A DNA stretch of 64,000 nucleotides from Ptychodera flava. Taxonomy: Eukaryota > Hemichordata > Enteropneusta > Ptychoderidae. Of the stretch, positions 50,096-62,529 are shown piece after piece. Position numbers and translations under genes: made by a program. Where the stretch lies: contig NC_091941.1 of assembly GCF_041260155.1 (NCBI RefSeq), forward strand, positions 38,264,747 through 38,328,746. Reading direction: 5' to 3'. Within the stretch, counting starts at the first letter, position 1; every line of letters begins with the position of its first letter. Under the pieces are notes generated by a model. The model was not told the origin of the DNA. It saw nothing but the letters and a program-made list of their open reading frames with translations, and ran no database searches.

Positions 50096-53000
50096 TTACA
50101 TTTTACATATATTTATATTTTAAATAGTCATTCTATGTTTTAGTGAAATTGTTGACATGTCAGTTGTAAGATAGGAATTTCAAAGTGTCAATCTTAAAGT
50201 TTAAATACAGTACATTTTGAATGAGCTGTATTTTGAATGAGCTGTGAATGTATTTCACACTTTCTATGCTTAACCAGATGTCCTGAACTGTTGTACAGAA
50301 ATGGATGTCAATCATTAATATCAAAGAGGAAAAAGCAGTGAATCAAAAACTTTGATGGGTGTTAAGACTTGCCAACCATCCAATTAAATCTTCTGAGGAG
50401 CCATAGAGAGCTTTTTAGCCAAATCTGATGTGTACAGTGTCTGAGAGGACCTTTTCTTGTGTAACATTGAAACCATAAAAGCACAGCTAATAATGACAAA
50501 AACTGCCTTTTTTAACTGTTATTTTGTTCATAAAAAAGCATCTTTCTACAGAAAACCTATGAAACAAAGGAAAATAATTGCATCAATGAGAAGGAAAGAT
50601 ATCTTGTCATTTTTCTATCTCTAAAATAAGTCACTGTATCAAATATATATTGTGAAATATTTGTGCATGTTGCTTTCTCATACTGAATTCTCACAGAGAG
50701 AACAGAAAAGTATCAGGAATTTGTCATCCTTTTCATATGAAATGCAGATTTCATAATGGTACACTTTCACTTAGCAAACATCAAGATATATCGAAAGTAT
50801 GGCGCCCGAAGGGCGCGCCAAAAAATATGAAACATCCTGATATCTCTGATATATATGCCTTGTATATTAAAGTCATGCACCTGAAGGGCATGCTGAAAGA
50901 TGTATGATTATTAAAGTAATGAGCTTGAAGAGCACGCTGAAAATATTGAACATACAGATATCTCTGATGTATGTATGCTTGATATGTTAAAGTTGGGCGT
51001 GCTGAAAAATATGACTGATTATTAAAGTTACGCGCCCAAAGGGCGCGCCGAAAAATACAACTGAATGATGAATTTTGTGGCTGACACTAGCATTTTAGGC
51101 AATGATGAGCCTGTGTCAAAATTCAAAAACACACTGACCCCCCCTATTGGGCATTTCAAAAACATGGGTGACCCCCCTATCACCAAAGTCAAAAACAGGG
51201 TGACCCCCCCCCCCATGAATCCACCGGCCCCCCCAGGCTGAAGAAACTGACCAGTCCCTAAAATGCTAGATCACGTGACAATCGAAAGTCCACGGCATGT
51301 TTCTAATATCACAGAAAATAACTTCGGAAAAAGTGACATGATTGCCACGTCTACCACCTTCATGAAGGTAATAGAATGTGCAACTCTAAAGGGCTCAGAT
51401 GCAATGCTTCACGGGGGTTGAGGTTTTTCACGCGAGCCGGGGGAGCCTAGTTTTAGACAATAATTCTTTGACATTAAATTCCAAGCGAAATATCTTTTTG
51501 ACTGATAAAGATTTTAGTGCAACAACCTTGCATTACAAAACTTAACGTAATGGTCATTTTGAGATGTGTTATTCTTCAAGAATCCTACTGCTTAATACTT
51601 TGAAGTAAACAATTGTAATGTTATGATATCAATCCTACTGCTTAATACTTTGAAGTAAACAATTGTAATGTTATGATATCAATCTGACGTTGGATAGGGG
51701 CTGTGGGACGCTGACGCCACAGCCCACACCATTTCAGTATTCATAACATGACTGGCGCAAACGTGCCGGTGTAAACAATAGGTGAGAATAAGGATAAAAA
51801 GGATTGAGAAAAAGAGAGTAGGAGAATCGACGTTGGAGGAGATCCCTTGACGACCTGGAGACCACGCAGGACCAGACAACTGCTCGACACTTCTCTCCTC
51901 CACGGGTTAGACATCTTGCTTCCCGCTACCCCCCGCACTGTTTTGTTAGCTTGGCCATTATTTGTCTAGGCAGTAGTTTACGTAAGTGCTAGCGACTTGG
52001 CTATTTTATTAAATTGTACACATTTCAATTTGCACCGTAAATTCCAAGTTCGTGTCGATCTATTCGGATGTCAGCACGATTCTGTGTAGGTACCTCTCAG
52101 CTCAGTCTTAGCCAAGCGAGTTAGCTCTAGCTCTATATTTCCCCGCTCACCCTCCCCCGCCCACGTGACAGTAAGACGACTTACCCAACTCCATCGATGA
52201 ATGATATTTTCCCCACGTGATTAAGTCCTGGGTAGGGGTATGGCACAAACTGTATACACGTCTTGTTGGCCCACTCGTCCATTGCAGCTTCGACGTATGG
52301 TATCATACTTGCGTCTGAAAGACGAGACAATAAAGTGTCACGAGTTCAAGTCATACTCGATGTAAGTGGTAATATTTTCATGATTGTTGCTCTACAAAAC
52401 AACTTAAATTTCTTTTCCCTGAAGTATTTTTCAATATGGAGTATTAGCTGTACAAGCATAACTCCTTTTGTGCAAAATATACCATGTTGTAAATTTAACC
52501 AACTGAAATGAATTTCAACTTTTGATAATATGCATTTGTACGCTGCGTACATCTTTACCACTTGGCAATTCGGTAGAACATCTAGAGTAAGTAAAAGAAA
52601 TTGCTTACTAATAAAAAGCAGTAAATACATCGAAAATGATGGCTTAGAGAGCTTTTGTTACAGTTTGTTCACTACACTAATGCTATGGTTAATGCAAATA
52701 ACAGTGTACAGTAATTCGTGTTGGACATGTAAGTGCTCATTCCAAAAGGCCGATTCCTACATATTGACGGCAAGATGGAGGGTTTCTGAACGACTGCATT
52801 TGGTTTACAACACAAATGAAATCGTAGACACAGTTACAGGATACAAACGTATCGTTTGCTTAAAGCCTGAATCAAAGTCACCGCCGCTTGACTCAACGAA
52901 ACTGTCTGTAGACTAATTGTTGACTAATTTTTCACTACTCTGTTTCAACGTATCAACCACAGAATTTTACTATAATCCGATCATCATGACCGATGCCCGG

Positions 53001-53979
53001 TGTCCTTCTTGCCAACACCGCCTGTATATGTGAAATGACCATTGTTATTGTTGATAAATGTATTCTAGTCCGGACCTGAATACAAAATTTAAACAATAAC
53101 AATGCAGATTATACTCATGTAGGGTATATTTTTGAGCCAAATATTACCAAATATTAGGAATTTCGCCACGGTTTAGGGATTCAAACCAGAAACTGCAGAT
53201 GATACACATAAACAATCAATTTTTTTAAAAATGACCAATGTTACAGCTAATGGATCTTTAAGAACGACTGACAGAGCTGACAGAACAAATGAAACATGCA
53301 AGTAATTTCATAGGCCATTTAACAGTTACTGTGTGGTCGCTAGTCGTCATACGTATACACAGCTACGATTGGAAGAAACTCAGACATTTTGAATGAAACA
53401 CTGTATAATCCTCAGATTCAATACTCGAAGGATGTATGCTGTCAATGGTTGACATGGAGCCCTAAAGGTATCATGACGGCGCGCCACAGCTGAATTAGTG
53501 GTGTCACGTTTTCTTCATTAGTCAAAAGCTACGATGTAAATATTACCTCATAACAACTCTCTTTACCTTAAAAGGAGCTCGCCAGTGATTGGAATGCAGA
53601 AAGAAAGATTGATATTGCAGTGAAAATAATACACCGACAACGATGAATTGTTAAATACCTAAAGTGTCATACTCGTAAGGAATGATACCACCGGGCCACA
53701 TGAGTTCGTATACTGCGGCTTTACGTTCTGATAGTCTTCGCTTGGGTCCTATTTTCCATCTCTCGTACTCTTCAAATTCTTCAGGCGACATCATGATGTC
53801 GCCCTCTACACCCTCTCCCGCCGTCTCGGCGTCAGTGGGGATTATTTTAGGAAAGTTCTGGCTGCAAAAACGTTTCACAAGTCTTTCCTGCAATCAAAGA
53901 AATTGCTCTCGCCATTAAGATAGAATGAACATTTCCTCCAAGTGAGCGGTTCCGATAGGATCCTCGGAAACGATATAGG

Positions 53980-54056
<77 letters not shown>

Positions 54057-55023
54057 CTGAGCAGTTTTGTGTAACGCTCAAAATTACGTGAAAGAAACAT
54101 TTTTCAGGTCTAAAACGTCTGACATACAAGATGACTACCTGTGTGCATGTCTTTCTTTCGACACGAACACTTACGCTCATGTTGAAACGTACTGCGTTTG
54201 GTCATCTGAGATACCGGCGAATTCGAATGATTCCTATGGTGTACACAAGAATGTAGGAATAAAGTTTCATTTTTTAGCTTTGAATTCTGATACATTCTAC
54301 ATGACCTTGCTCTGATGTAAAATACTTTTCTTGTACTAGTTAATAAGTCATGTCGAAAATCTCGAATGATCAGCTTGTCGACATATCCTGATTTGTCAAT
54401 AATTACGCAAAATTAATTTCGTTCCGGAAGCTAATTCTGTGTTCTTCAACTTACTTTAGAGGAAAAACAACACGATTTAACTGTTCTGTGCCACAAAAAT
54501 TATGTATATGTCATCATATTTTTTGCTCAAGGACTGAGTTTGTCACTCGAGCATGCGAGAAATTTAAGTACTTCACAGTTATTAGCACACTACGGGATTT
54601 CCGATTAGGAAAATCTTTTCAGTGATATAACCGAGCCAAAATGGTCAAAAGAAGAATTTATGCATCGTTCCTGTAAGCAAGGGGAGAAAATAACTGAGTC
54701 TGTAGAGATCGAGCTTATTCCATTGATATCATGCACGATTTAAAACAGAAGACTGGTTAAAAGCGATATCGCAAGCGATGTTGTCTGGTTACAACGATGT
54801 AGCTTTTTTGTCACAGTCAAAGTGTTAGCCACAATAACTATTTTGCAAATTTACACTTGGTTAGTTTATTGTTCACTGGCAGTCACGCAATCGTTACACA
54901 TATCTTGCCTTTGACAACAATGGTTCCCCTCCCAGGCCCACTCACCTTCTCCTTTTTCGACCTTGGTTGACCAGTAGCTTCAAGGATGACGACGATCAGC
55001 ACCAACAAGGCGAAAAGCTTCAT
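41769..55023 (-). CDS. Astacin-family zinc metalloprotease with EGF and CUB domains (10 exons, 434 aa)
   Basis: Coding exons: 55023-54946, 53887-53659, 52314-52185, 49639-49570, 48857-48654, 46426-46300, 45716-45600, 45016-44916, 42746-42622, 41892-41769; all junctions are GT-AG and in phase, 1305 nt in total with stop TAA. The ATG at 55023 starts a signal peptide ([18 protein letters not shown]). The propeptide has EGDI, whose Asp56 matches the astacin aspartate switch that blocks the zinc. The catalytic domain begins near residue 82 ([19 protein letters not shown]), has the zinc motif [12 protein letters not shown] (His175, 179, 185, with Glu176 catalytic) and the Met-turn SVMHY (Tyr234), and shows the four conserved cysteines. 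An EGF-like domain (about 282-311, six Cys ending CxCxC-x8-C) and a CUB domain (about 320-434) follow. It is a secreted protease that would be activated by removal of the propeptide; its substrate is unknown. The set appears complete and intact, as for BMP1-like or hatching-enzyme-like astacins with short tails. An upstream in-frame ATG at 55146 is less likely. Confidence 0.93.
42017..42158. repeat. (GTAT)n microsatellite
   Basis: About 35 GTAT units with few interruptions; interrupted by an inserted element and continuing at 42428-42478, then (GT)n to about 42500. Confidence 0.95.
42160..42427. mobile_element. Small inverted-repeat element inserted in a (GTAT)n tract
   Basis: Exact 32-bp inverted ends beginning ACACGATTGGAACTAATTTG (42160-42191 and 42396-42427) enclose about 200 bp; GTAT repeats continue on both outer sides (42017-42158 and 42428-42478). 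The left end is followed by further direct copies of a 34-bp unit (GAACTAATTTGGGATAATTG at 42169, 42203, 42237). The target duplication cannot be defined in a microsatellite. Intron of the astacin gene. Confidence 0.65.
43240..44537 (+). mobile_element. Pearl-like element with ~150-bp tandem core and terminal hairpin
   Basis: AAATATCAAAGCTATCAG-type landmarks near 43503, 43652, 43798 and 43948 give a period close to 150 bp. They are followed by the 3' module shared with 4900-5225 (CATTTGCAGGATTT, TTCATTTGAACAAATTTACA, CACCTGTACACCAAATACT), a CATA/ACGG-type stretch, and a hairpin at 44501-44530 with GAGCTAAAAA. The block at 43330 (ATGTAGAGAATAACTTTTTG) is shared with the 3.1-kb element. Located in the last-but-one intron of the astacin gene. 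Confidence 0.6.
45388..45468. mobile_element. Mutator-type MITE (81 bp), 9-bp target duplication
   Basis: The same ends as the 40.7-kb element (CAATCTG ... CAGATTG; the left arm is identical through GTACTTG) but shorter, with an unequal middle. Flanked by an exact 9-bp duplication GGAATATTG (45379-45387 and 45469-45477). It lies in the intron of the astacin gene between the EGF exon and the first CUB exon. Confidence 0.85.
45968..46095. repeat. Two (AT)n tracts in duplicated context
   Basis: (AT)n at about 45968-46014 and 46032-46095, each preceded by AAGTAAGCAAATATATATAT, so the tract and its left flank were duplicated. Astacin gene intron. Confidence 0.85.
47030..48478 (+). mobile_element. 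Pearl-like element with six ~148-bp tandem units and terminal hairpin
   Basis: The landmark AATGACTTTCAATAATGTT recurs near 47237, 47408, 47552, 47706, 47850 and 47998; each unit also carries TTCATCAACTTTGGT, CCCTAATTAGGAAAGTTCAT and TAAATATGCAAAT. After GAGATATCGAGC come (ACAG)n/(ACAC)n repeats and a 24-nt hairpin (48447-48470, GCTTACGTGT / ACACGTGAGC), then A8. In the astacin intron between the exons at 48857-48654 and 46426-46300. Confidence 0.6.
49816..51258 (-). mobile_element. 1.4-kb G-rich DNA transposon (copy 2, inverted)
   Basis: The same family as 35564-36841, reversed: starts GGGACTGGTCAGTTTCTTCG, carries the (AT)n tract at about 49999-50093, and ends CTGACCAGTCCC, with TAA at both borders (49813-49815, 51259-51261). 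Lies in the astacin gene intron between the exons at 52314-52185 and 49639-49570. Confidence 0.7.
51581..51680. repeat. Exact 50-bp tandem duplication
   Basis: Two identical adjacent 50-bp copies starting AATCCTACTGCTTAATACTT at 51581 and 51631. Intronic (astacin gene). Either very recent or an assembly effect. Confidence 0.8.
53985..54055. repeat. (GA)n microsatellite
   Basis: About 35 pure GA units in the first intron of the astacin gene. Confidence 0.95.
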
Positions 55024-55645
55024 CTTGGCTCTAACCTTGCTTGGTACAGAAAGGGAAGATTGAAAATTGTGAAATCCACAGCACCTTTTATACCTTTGCA
55101 GTACAATTGAGTAGTTTGAAGTTAATTGTGATTTATTCAACTGCAAATATTAAGATTGAAGCCGAACTACTCGTTGTTTATCTACAGCTCTCAGGATATG
55201 TGACTCTTCAAATCACAGCATGCGTTCTTGTCAACGGTTGCCAACGATTATGGAAAATTTTTGTAATAGGAATGAATGGATGTATTTGAAATACAGTTCT
55301 GGGACCGTTGTTGATGTTTAGTCCAATTGCGACTCATAGTTCTGTATTTCAAAATGAAAAATCCGTCGATGAATGGTTGTATCTCTCAAGAGAGATAATC
55401 TTCCCAGTCGCTATAATTATAAACGATGTCTATGTCTCTACCAAGATATTTAATTTACAAACGTATTGACACTGATGGATAAATGGTTTACTGTGAGCCA
55501 ATGTAGCTATCAAGGGGGTGAAGTCTTGCTTTGCGAAGGCTGTCTTTTCAGAACTGTCGTGTCTGACATATTCCTCAACGAGCTAACTGTAGCTAGAGGA
55601 ATAATAGAACAAATTTTATTATGTCTACAGGTTATGTCACAATAA

Positions 55646-56737
55646 GGCTGCATTCACAAACACCTCCGGAGGGGGAGGGCGGGAAATTCCAAAAAGAGTT
55701 CTCAGAGTTTTTCAACTACCCACTAACAAACTCACAATGTGTTCAATACCCCCTTCTGACTTGGTAAAATTTTGAAGTCCCCCTCAAAGGAAGGCAAAAT
55801 TTTAATAAGGCCGATATAGAGCTTCGTCCCAAAAACCCTAAATAATAACACATGGGAGTCTAATGGGCAAACTGTTAAAATTTTTACCATAAAAAGCTAC
55901 ATCTGTACATTTATATGTGTATAATAATTGCTTGAAGTGGCAGCTAAAACGTGGACGTGTGTACAAAAATTTGAGTTTTGGATTTCATCGATGTTGATTC
56001 ACTATACATGGTAGTCTATGAGAAAACTATGTTTTCCAATACAAAACTAGCAATATCTCTTCATCTATAGACGTTTGATAACTAATATAAATGTACTTAT
56101 AAGTATAGGGTGTTTACAAGTGCACATGTGTACAAGAAATTTAATTGTGGAATTTTGCCGAAAATATCGATCCGCTATACATGAGTCTATGACAAAACAG
56201 TGAATATTTTTTCCAATATAAAACTTGCAATATTTGTGCATATATGGACTGTGAATAATTGACATAATTGTACTTGATTAAAAGAGGTTGGGTACACGTG
56301 CATACAAGAAATTTGATTTTGGAATTTCGCCGAAAATGTTGATCCATTATACATTGCAGTCATTGAGAAAACTATGATTTTTTTACAATACAAAATTAGC
56401 TAAGTCTGTGTATTTATGGATGTTTGATAATTGATATTTATGTACTTGATTAGACTAAGGTGGTTTCAAGTGCATGTGTGTACAAGAAATTTGATTTTGG
56501 AATTTCACTGAAAATGTTGATTCACTATACATTGTAGTCTATAATGAAACTATAAATCAAACATAGGTTCTCATCTCCCAATTTTTTATTAAAAGGCTGT
56601 TTGGCCTGAAGCTTCCAGTTGTTATTGATGACACTATGCACTATTCTCAATAGTTTGTATTCTGTCAAGGGCCTCAAAAATTTACGTACTGCGACATTAA
56701 ATCTCCCGACCCCCTCCAGAGGTTTGTGAATGCAGCC
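55646..56737. mobile_element. 1.1-kb DNA transposon with TAA flanks and an inner tandem array
   Basis: Ends GGCTGCATTCACAAACACCT and complement GGCTGCATTCACAAACCTCT, each next to a GGAGGGGG run; TAA on both sides (55643-55645, 56738-56740), as in the Harbinger superfamily. Inside are about four direct repeats of roughly 170-175 bp (landmark GTGTACAA(G/A)AAATTT near 55955, 56126, 56303 and 56478). The three overlapping minus-strand open frames here are by-products of that array. No transposase is visible. Confidence 0.65.
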
Positions 56738-58639
56738 TAAAAGTAGTTTGCCGAATTATAAAGAAAAAACATAAAGTTAAATCATGAAAAACACCAAATC
56801 TGTGAGGATACGACTTGAAACATCCCCACAAATTCGAACAATTCATTTTATCTTAACCGACTTCTTGGCATCGTTATTAATTGTTACGCCAAGTAAAATA
56901 GTCAAATCGGTCACTTAATGAGGTTAGTACCGAAAAAAATGCAATTGTTTACAGATATCCACCTTGGCCTCCTTCGTGTGCTTCATAATCAATACCAGTG
57001 GAATAAGGTAAGGAAAGACAAGTGTGTTTCAGTTATTAACCAAACTTACTATTAACACTTCACTTTTCCTACTCAGATCCTACAATTATTGCAAGGAATG
57101 ATACTATTCCACCCAAAGGCCGAACAAAGAGTGTTCACTTTCTTTCACAAGTTTCTACAATGTGGACATGTCTGTAATACATGTTAAAACATTGCTTTAG
57201 ACAAATTTATTCCTTATGAACATATCATTTCTGTAAAAGAAACGTTATATCGCTGTCGATAGTTCTCCTAGCATTGTTTTATAATGCAACCTGATTCTTC
57301 CATTGTCAGGGGTACCTATCGTCAGAAATACTGTCATTTCCTTACAATTTTGTTCTCTTACGGTTTTTCACTTTTGCAAAAGTAATGTCTCCACTGTCTC
57401 AGCGAGTTGTAATACATCTCCGCTGATTACGCCTTGGAATGTCTTTTACATTGATACCGGAGGCGCATCATTTCTGATACGCCCATAAGCATCCTCAACA
57501 CCGATATTAACTTAAGTTTTCTAAGGCAATAAATGCATTTTCGAATAATCCTAATGGGTACATCAAAATTCTCAGCGAAGTATACCTTGCAAAACCTTTC
57601 TGGCGAATATTGCCGACGAAACACATGAATCACCACACATATGGCCATCCTTCCATGTTCGTACAAATTAAAAGGGCTGGCATAGCTATTTTAGTACTGG
57701 ATACTTTGCTGTTATTACTACACTAGATAAGATTAATATTTATGACTTCGACAGTGTACGCAATATAACACATTGTAGTGAAATTACACAGAAGGAAAGT
57801 TTCGGTGAGATGATGACGTGTGTGATCGCACCAAAACGTTGATTTCATCAAATAAATGATGATATTTGTGCCGCTTTGTACAAAAAACCTGGGAAACTAA
57901 GTTTTCCACTGTTTTCCCAGGAATACGTAGGAAAGAACGAGTTGTAGCATACATTCACATTGCGAGACAGTAGAAACTCAAATCGCACGTTGGTTGTCGA
58001 CATGTGCGTGAATGATAAAACAATCTCTATATGGATTCTAACAGATATAGGCTATTAAGGTTAGAAGGAAAATGCTACAATTGAAAAAGTGAGCATGTAT
58101 CGAAATGAAGAGATAGTGTTCATAAATCATTATTTTTAATTAACATTTTTTACATGACAAAGAAGGGAAATCTCAAAAGTTGAACAAATCTAGCACAGTT
58201 GAGGAAGTCGGGGTAATTACTAAAACCAAACGAATATTAAACGGTAAGAGACGTCACGCTGAATTTATCGCCGAGAGTTCACGTCGCATTTGGGTGGAAC
58301 CCAAACAAAAGAAATTATGTTACCATGCCCTGTCCATTGCGTTTTAATTTGTCGAGCTGAACAACGTGACTGCCCACAAATACACAGTATTGGTTTGTTT
58401 TCATGCCCCGTGAATGTGAATAATAACGTAAACACAGTATCTTTACGGCTAAAACGAAAATAGTGATTTGTACAAAGATCACAATCAACCACAAAATAAA
58501 ATGGAGCATTTGTGGGCCAAGTTTAGACGCTTTTTTTTTTAAATCTCCGGTTTTGCCAAAATTTTTGCAGCGCGCGCACTACTAACTGACAGGTTTGGGG
58601 CCCGTTGTCGTTCGCACGAGAAATTTTCGTAAATTTAGA

Positions 58640-58705
58640 CGAAAGGAAAGCCAAATTAACGGGCTCGGCAAGCCTCGCCCGTTAATTTTTGGCTTTCCTC
58701 TCGCC
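58640..58705. repeat. Inverted repeat (hairpin)
   Basis: GGAAAGCCAAATTAACGGGC and, after a 12-base loop, GCCCGTTAATTTTTGGCTTT pair almost fully. It may be the centre of an old foldback element; no target duplication was found. Confidence 0.5.
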
Positions 58706-60709
58706 CTTGCCTATAAATAAACGTTAATGGTCAGCGCGTCGCCCGTTATTTCTATAATAGAAACACAGTGACATTCAACTGAAACTTTTAATACGTTTGG
58801 ACTGCCAGTCCCCTAGCTGATGTTCACCCTTGAATATATCAGTCTGTCTGAAAGATACAGTTGAATAGGTGCTACCTTCAGTTTGTTACCATAAACTTTC
58901 TTTATTTTGAGTATCATTATCTGACACTGAAATTAAGACAAAAGTCATCAATAAATGTAACCACATAAATTCTGCTCACAGGAGGGTTTGAAATGTGCGT
59001 ATTCGTACCTCCTTTCGAATGTAAGCGCCTCCAAATTCCGTCTCGTGTTCCTAACTACCACATTATATATCCAATGTAAACTTCGTAAAACGTGTCTGAA
59101 AGTTTCAGCTGACTTTCATAGCAATTTTATCGAACGAATGACTTTCAATTTTTACACGTTTGGTCCTTATTCACGTGAACTGGAATCCATAAATGACCTT
59201 TTTGTGTAATTATTTAGCCAGACTATTTAATTTTCCTCTCCATATTTTTTGTAATTATCCATAAACATTATGGGTTGTATATGAAACATTATATGTACAT
59301 GATAATACTCAGCGTGATCGAGCTCTGTACTAAACGAGTTACGACTTTGCCTTGGAGCGTCTTTGACATGCTAGTACTAAGACTCCGTGGTACACGGTAT
59401 ACTGTGTCAAAGAAACCTGGCATTTAGTGAGTTCGTCAAGAGATTGGCAGATCATTGCTGCAATAAAGTCAGGTATACAGTCATGAGACGGCGAATTCAC
59501 ATTATAAAATGACTCCACACCAGGTGAGATTAGCTTTCTCTACATAGATATAATACTGTTATCCTAAAACGAACGTGATAAGTGTCACGATTTACGAGCA
59601 CACCGCCAAAATAGAGGATGCAGCAGGATACGAGTAGCACTTGATTACTAGTGCATTTGTGCTTCCTTAACTGTTACAATTATGTTTAAAACTTTTCAAT
59701 CCTACTGACTACTGAGATGAAACTAAAATTTATGTCATTTTTCTATAAAAATAGAGTAGAAACTTATAGGCGAGTGCTTTTACGACACGGCAATAAGGAT
59801 TAGGTTAGATACCTGAAAGTGAGAGACAATCAAAATGTCAACAGCGTTTTACGAGTTGGGAGCCACGACCAGCTTATCAACCAAATTCACTGGAAGCCAT
59901 TTTTACATCACAGTCCAATTAAATGAACAAACACTCGTTTGCTAAAGTATAAATCTAACCTAGGAAAAAATGTTGCGGTGTTTTTAAAATTTTGACAAAA
60001 AAAGAAATTAAGTCGAGCGCTGCATACTTCAACTCTGTTGGCCTTTATTAGCCTTTATTAGCCGCCGAGAGGGAACTATGGTTTACCTCACCAAGTGGTG
60101 AGCTAGATCCAGAGTTTCGGGTCATAAAATTATCTCATTGAGTAAATTGCTCAGCAGAGCTGATTAATTTTTCTCCTAAATCTTTGAAATGCTGGGCAAC
60201 TGCTGTATGATAGGTTGACTCGGGTTTCACTGCTCTAGTTTTCAGTTGACAATTTGAACGTGTACAGTGCATGTTACATATCTTCCCAAGTCTTTATCTT
60301 CTATGTCTACTGACGTATTTTTTGATGCCGTTTTCAATCTGTCAGTCATTGCAAGGGCGCGATTGCTGCTAAGTGTGATATGCATGTGTTCTCATTGAGA
60401 CGACAACTCGATTTTAGTTGCCTTTGTACGTCTCAGTTTACACACGAGGGGATAGTACTAGAGTTGAGACAATCATATTTTCTCGATTGTTTGAGAGATC
60501 CGTTGCGTCAAATGACGAAGGCAAAACAGATTTGAAAGCAAACAAACAAACAAACAAATAAACAAACATGCAATCAAACGACGTATTTTTACACAACGCC
60601 TTCTTGTATCTTTATCAAACTTGTGAATTATTTTTAAAGTTCCATCGGCTGTATGTTTTTGCATTTTTCTCGTTAAAGATAGTTTGAAATTATATGAAAT
60701 TGTTTGAAA

Positions 60710-60940
60710 TTGTATAGACTGTAGTCTACTATTCTCAACAGAGACCATTGCATCGCTGATAACAGCGTTTCAAAAATATATATTATAATGCAATAACGTT
60801 AATGCATTTAACAAAAACTGGATTGACACATCCTGTGTGAGGGCACAGTAGTCAGCGTTAAAGAGTCAGCTTTTCAAAGCTAAAATTGTATAGACTGTAG
60901 TCTACTATTCTCAACAGAGACCATTGCATCGCTGATAACA
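60710..60940. repeat. 57-bp direct duplication about 174 bp apart
   Basis: AATTGTATAGACTGTAGTCT through GCATCGCTGATAACA occurs at about 60710-60766 and again at 60884-60940 without visible changes. Intergenic, between the two astacin genes. Confidence 0.7.
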
Positions 60941-61959
60941 TAATCCTGAGCGAATATTTTGTCATCATGGGCAACTGATGTTTCTTTTTTCCGAATCGCA
61001 AGTTGTACTCCATACGTTTCAACCATTCAATATGTTATAAGGCTTCGTAGATCAATAAATAGACAGAATTTATTCTTCAAATAATTAATTTCATCAATAT
61101 CAATTTCACTACAATCCTTATCTTCTGCAAAATACCGACGTGATTCATACCAAAAATGTCTTGGTATCATCTTCTGTATTCGCGATACCCTCAATGGTCA
61201 CAGAAACAGATTCAACAGATGGCTTTACAACATTGTAACCGTTCGGGGAAGAGCTTCGGCAAATGTCTCCTCATTTACAAAGGTTAATTGCCGTGAGCGT
61301 CAAGACAAATTTTGCTTCACAGATGTTGCTATGCTGGAGACATGCCAATTGTATCAGATGACGGTGAATATGAAAATGATGATGATTGTGATTGATAGAT
61401 GATGCTGCTGCTGTTGCTGTTGCTGATGATGACGATGCTGATATAAACATCATGCCACGTTAGTTCAATGATGCATTCAAAATAAAGTCGATGATTAACT
61501 TGACAAACAGCAACATGCTGAAAGACTCGTTTAACTTTCGAAACAATGTCTCAACTGATTGTCTGAGTTGGACTGTTTCTTTCACATTGCTTGTTGTATA
61601 TTAAGTGTTCGGCAGACGGCTGACGCATCTGTGGTTACTATCAAGTTCTGGTAGTGTAATACAGAAAAGTTAGAGCATATCATACTCTAGTATAGTAGGA
61701 TTCTAAATTTGCCATCTATATGTCCACCAAAGCAGCAGAGATATTATAGAAACACACTTTGTATAATGCACTCTGTTTCCTTTCACGCCTGCAAAGACCA
61801 TGGAACTGACGAGTGGTGGCGCTGTCACAATGGCGTTCTGGTTACTTCAAGTATGAAGTAATAATATGTAACTGAAGTTTCATGCTTTCTGCAATCTTCA
61901 GACTGACAGTCAGAACTAAAAGGATTCTTAGCTGTAACTCTCGTTTATATGGTTGGGAC

Positions 61960-61962
<3 letters not shown>

Positions 61963-62046
<84 letters not shown>
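61963..62046. repeat. (GA)n microsatellite
   Basis: About 42 pure GA units, some 480 bp downstream of the paralogous astacin stop codon. Confidence 0.95.
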
Positions 62047-62048
<2 letters not shown>

Positions 62049-62529
62049 CTGACTTTCCCCTCATCGTGACTGTAGTTCTGTGAGCAGTCTATTCTATTAA
62101 TACCAACATTTGCCAATGCAGTGGAAACCAACACGGTCCACCACTTGTGTTCGATCTCTCTAAAACACGTCACAGTAAAGGGTGCTTTTTGTGTGTTTGA
62201 TTTCACGTCACAGTGTAGGGTGTTTTGTGCGTGTGTAAGAGTTAAACACTATGCGTGGAACATACGAGGGAGGGTGTCTGTTCTGAAATTTGAAACAAAC
62301 AGGGTTTTTTATTTTGCTTTGTTCATTACTTTAATGAATTTCGGTTTGGACAATAAAACCCGCAAAACAAAACCAAAATGATATAAGAAATAGATATTCT
62401 GAGATCAGAAAAAATAATGTATGGGCCTAGTCGCTAAGTAATGGGACATCCTGGTAAGTACCCTGTCCGTGACCAGCACAAGATCAGAGTAGGTAAAACT
62501 GCGATGATCATATCTTGGAGATAGTCGGT

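Larger units (their letters stand above)
56741..62529. other. Intergenic region between the two astacin genes
   Basis: No coding exon found on either strand. Holds the hairpin near 58.65 kb, the 57-bp duplication, a GCT/GAT triplet-rich stretch at about 61375-61440 and the (GA)n tract. The promoter of the first astacin gene should lie just above 55.0 kb; no motif could be assigned. Confidence 0.5.
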
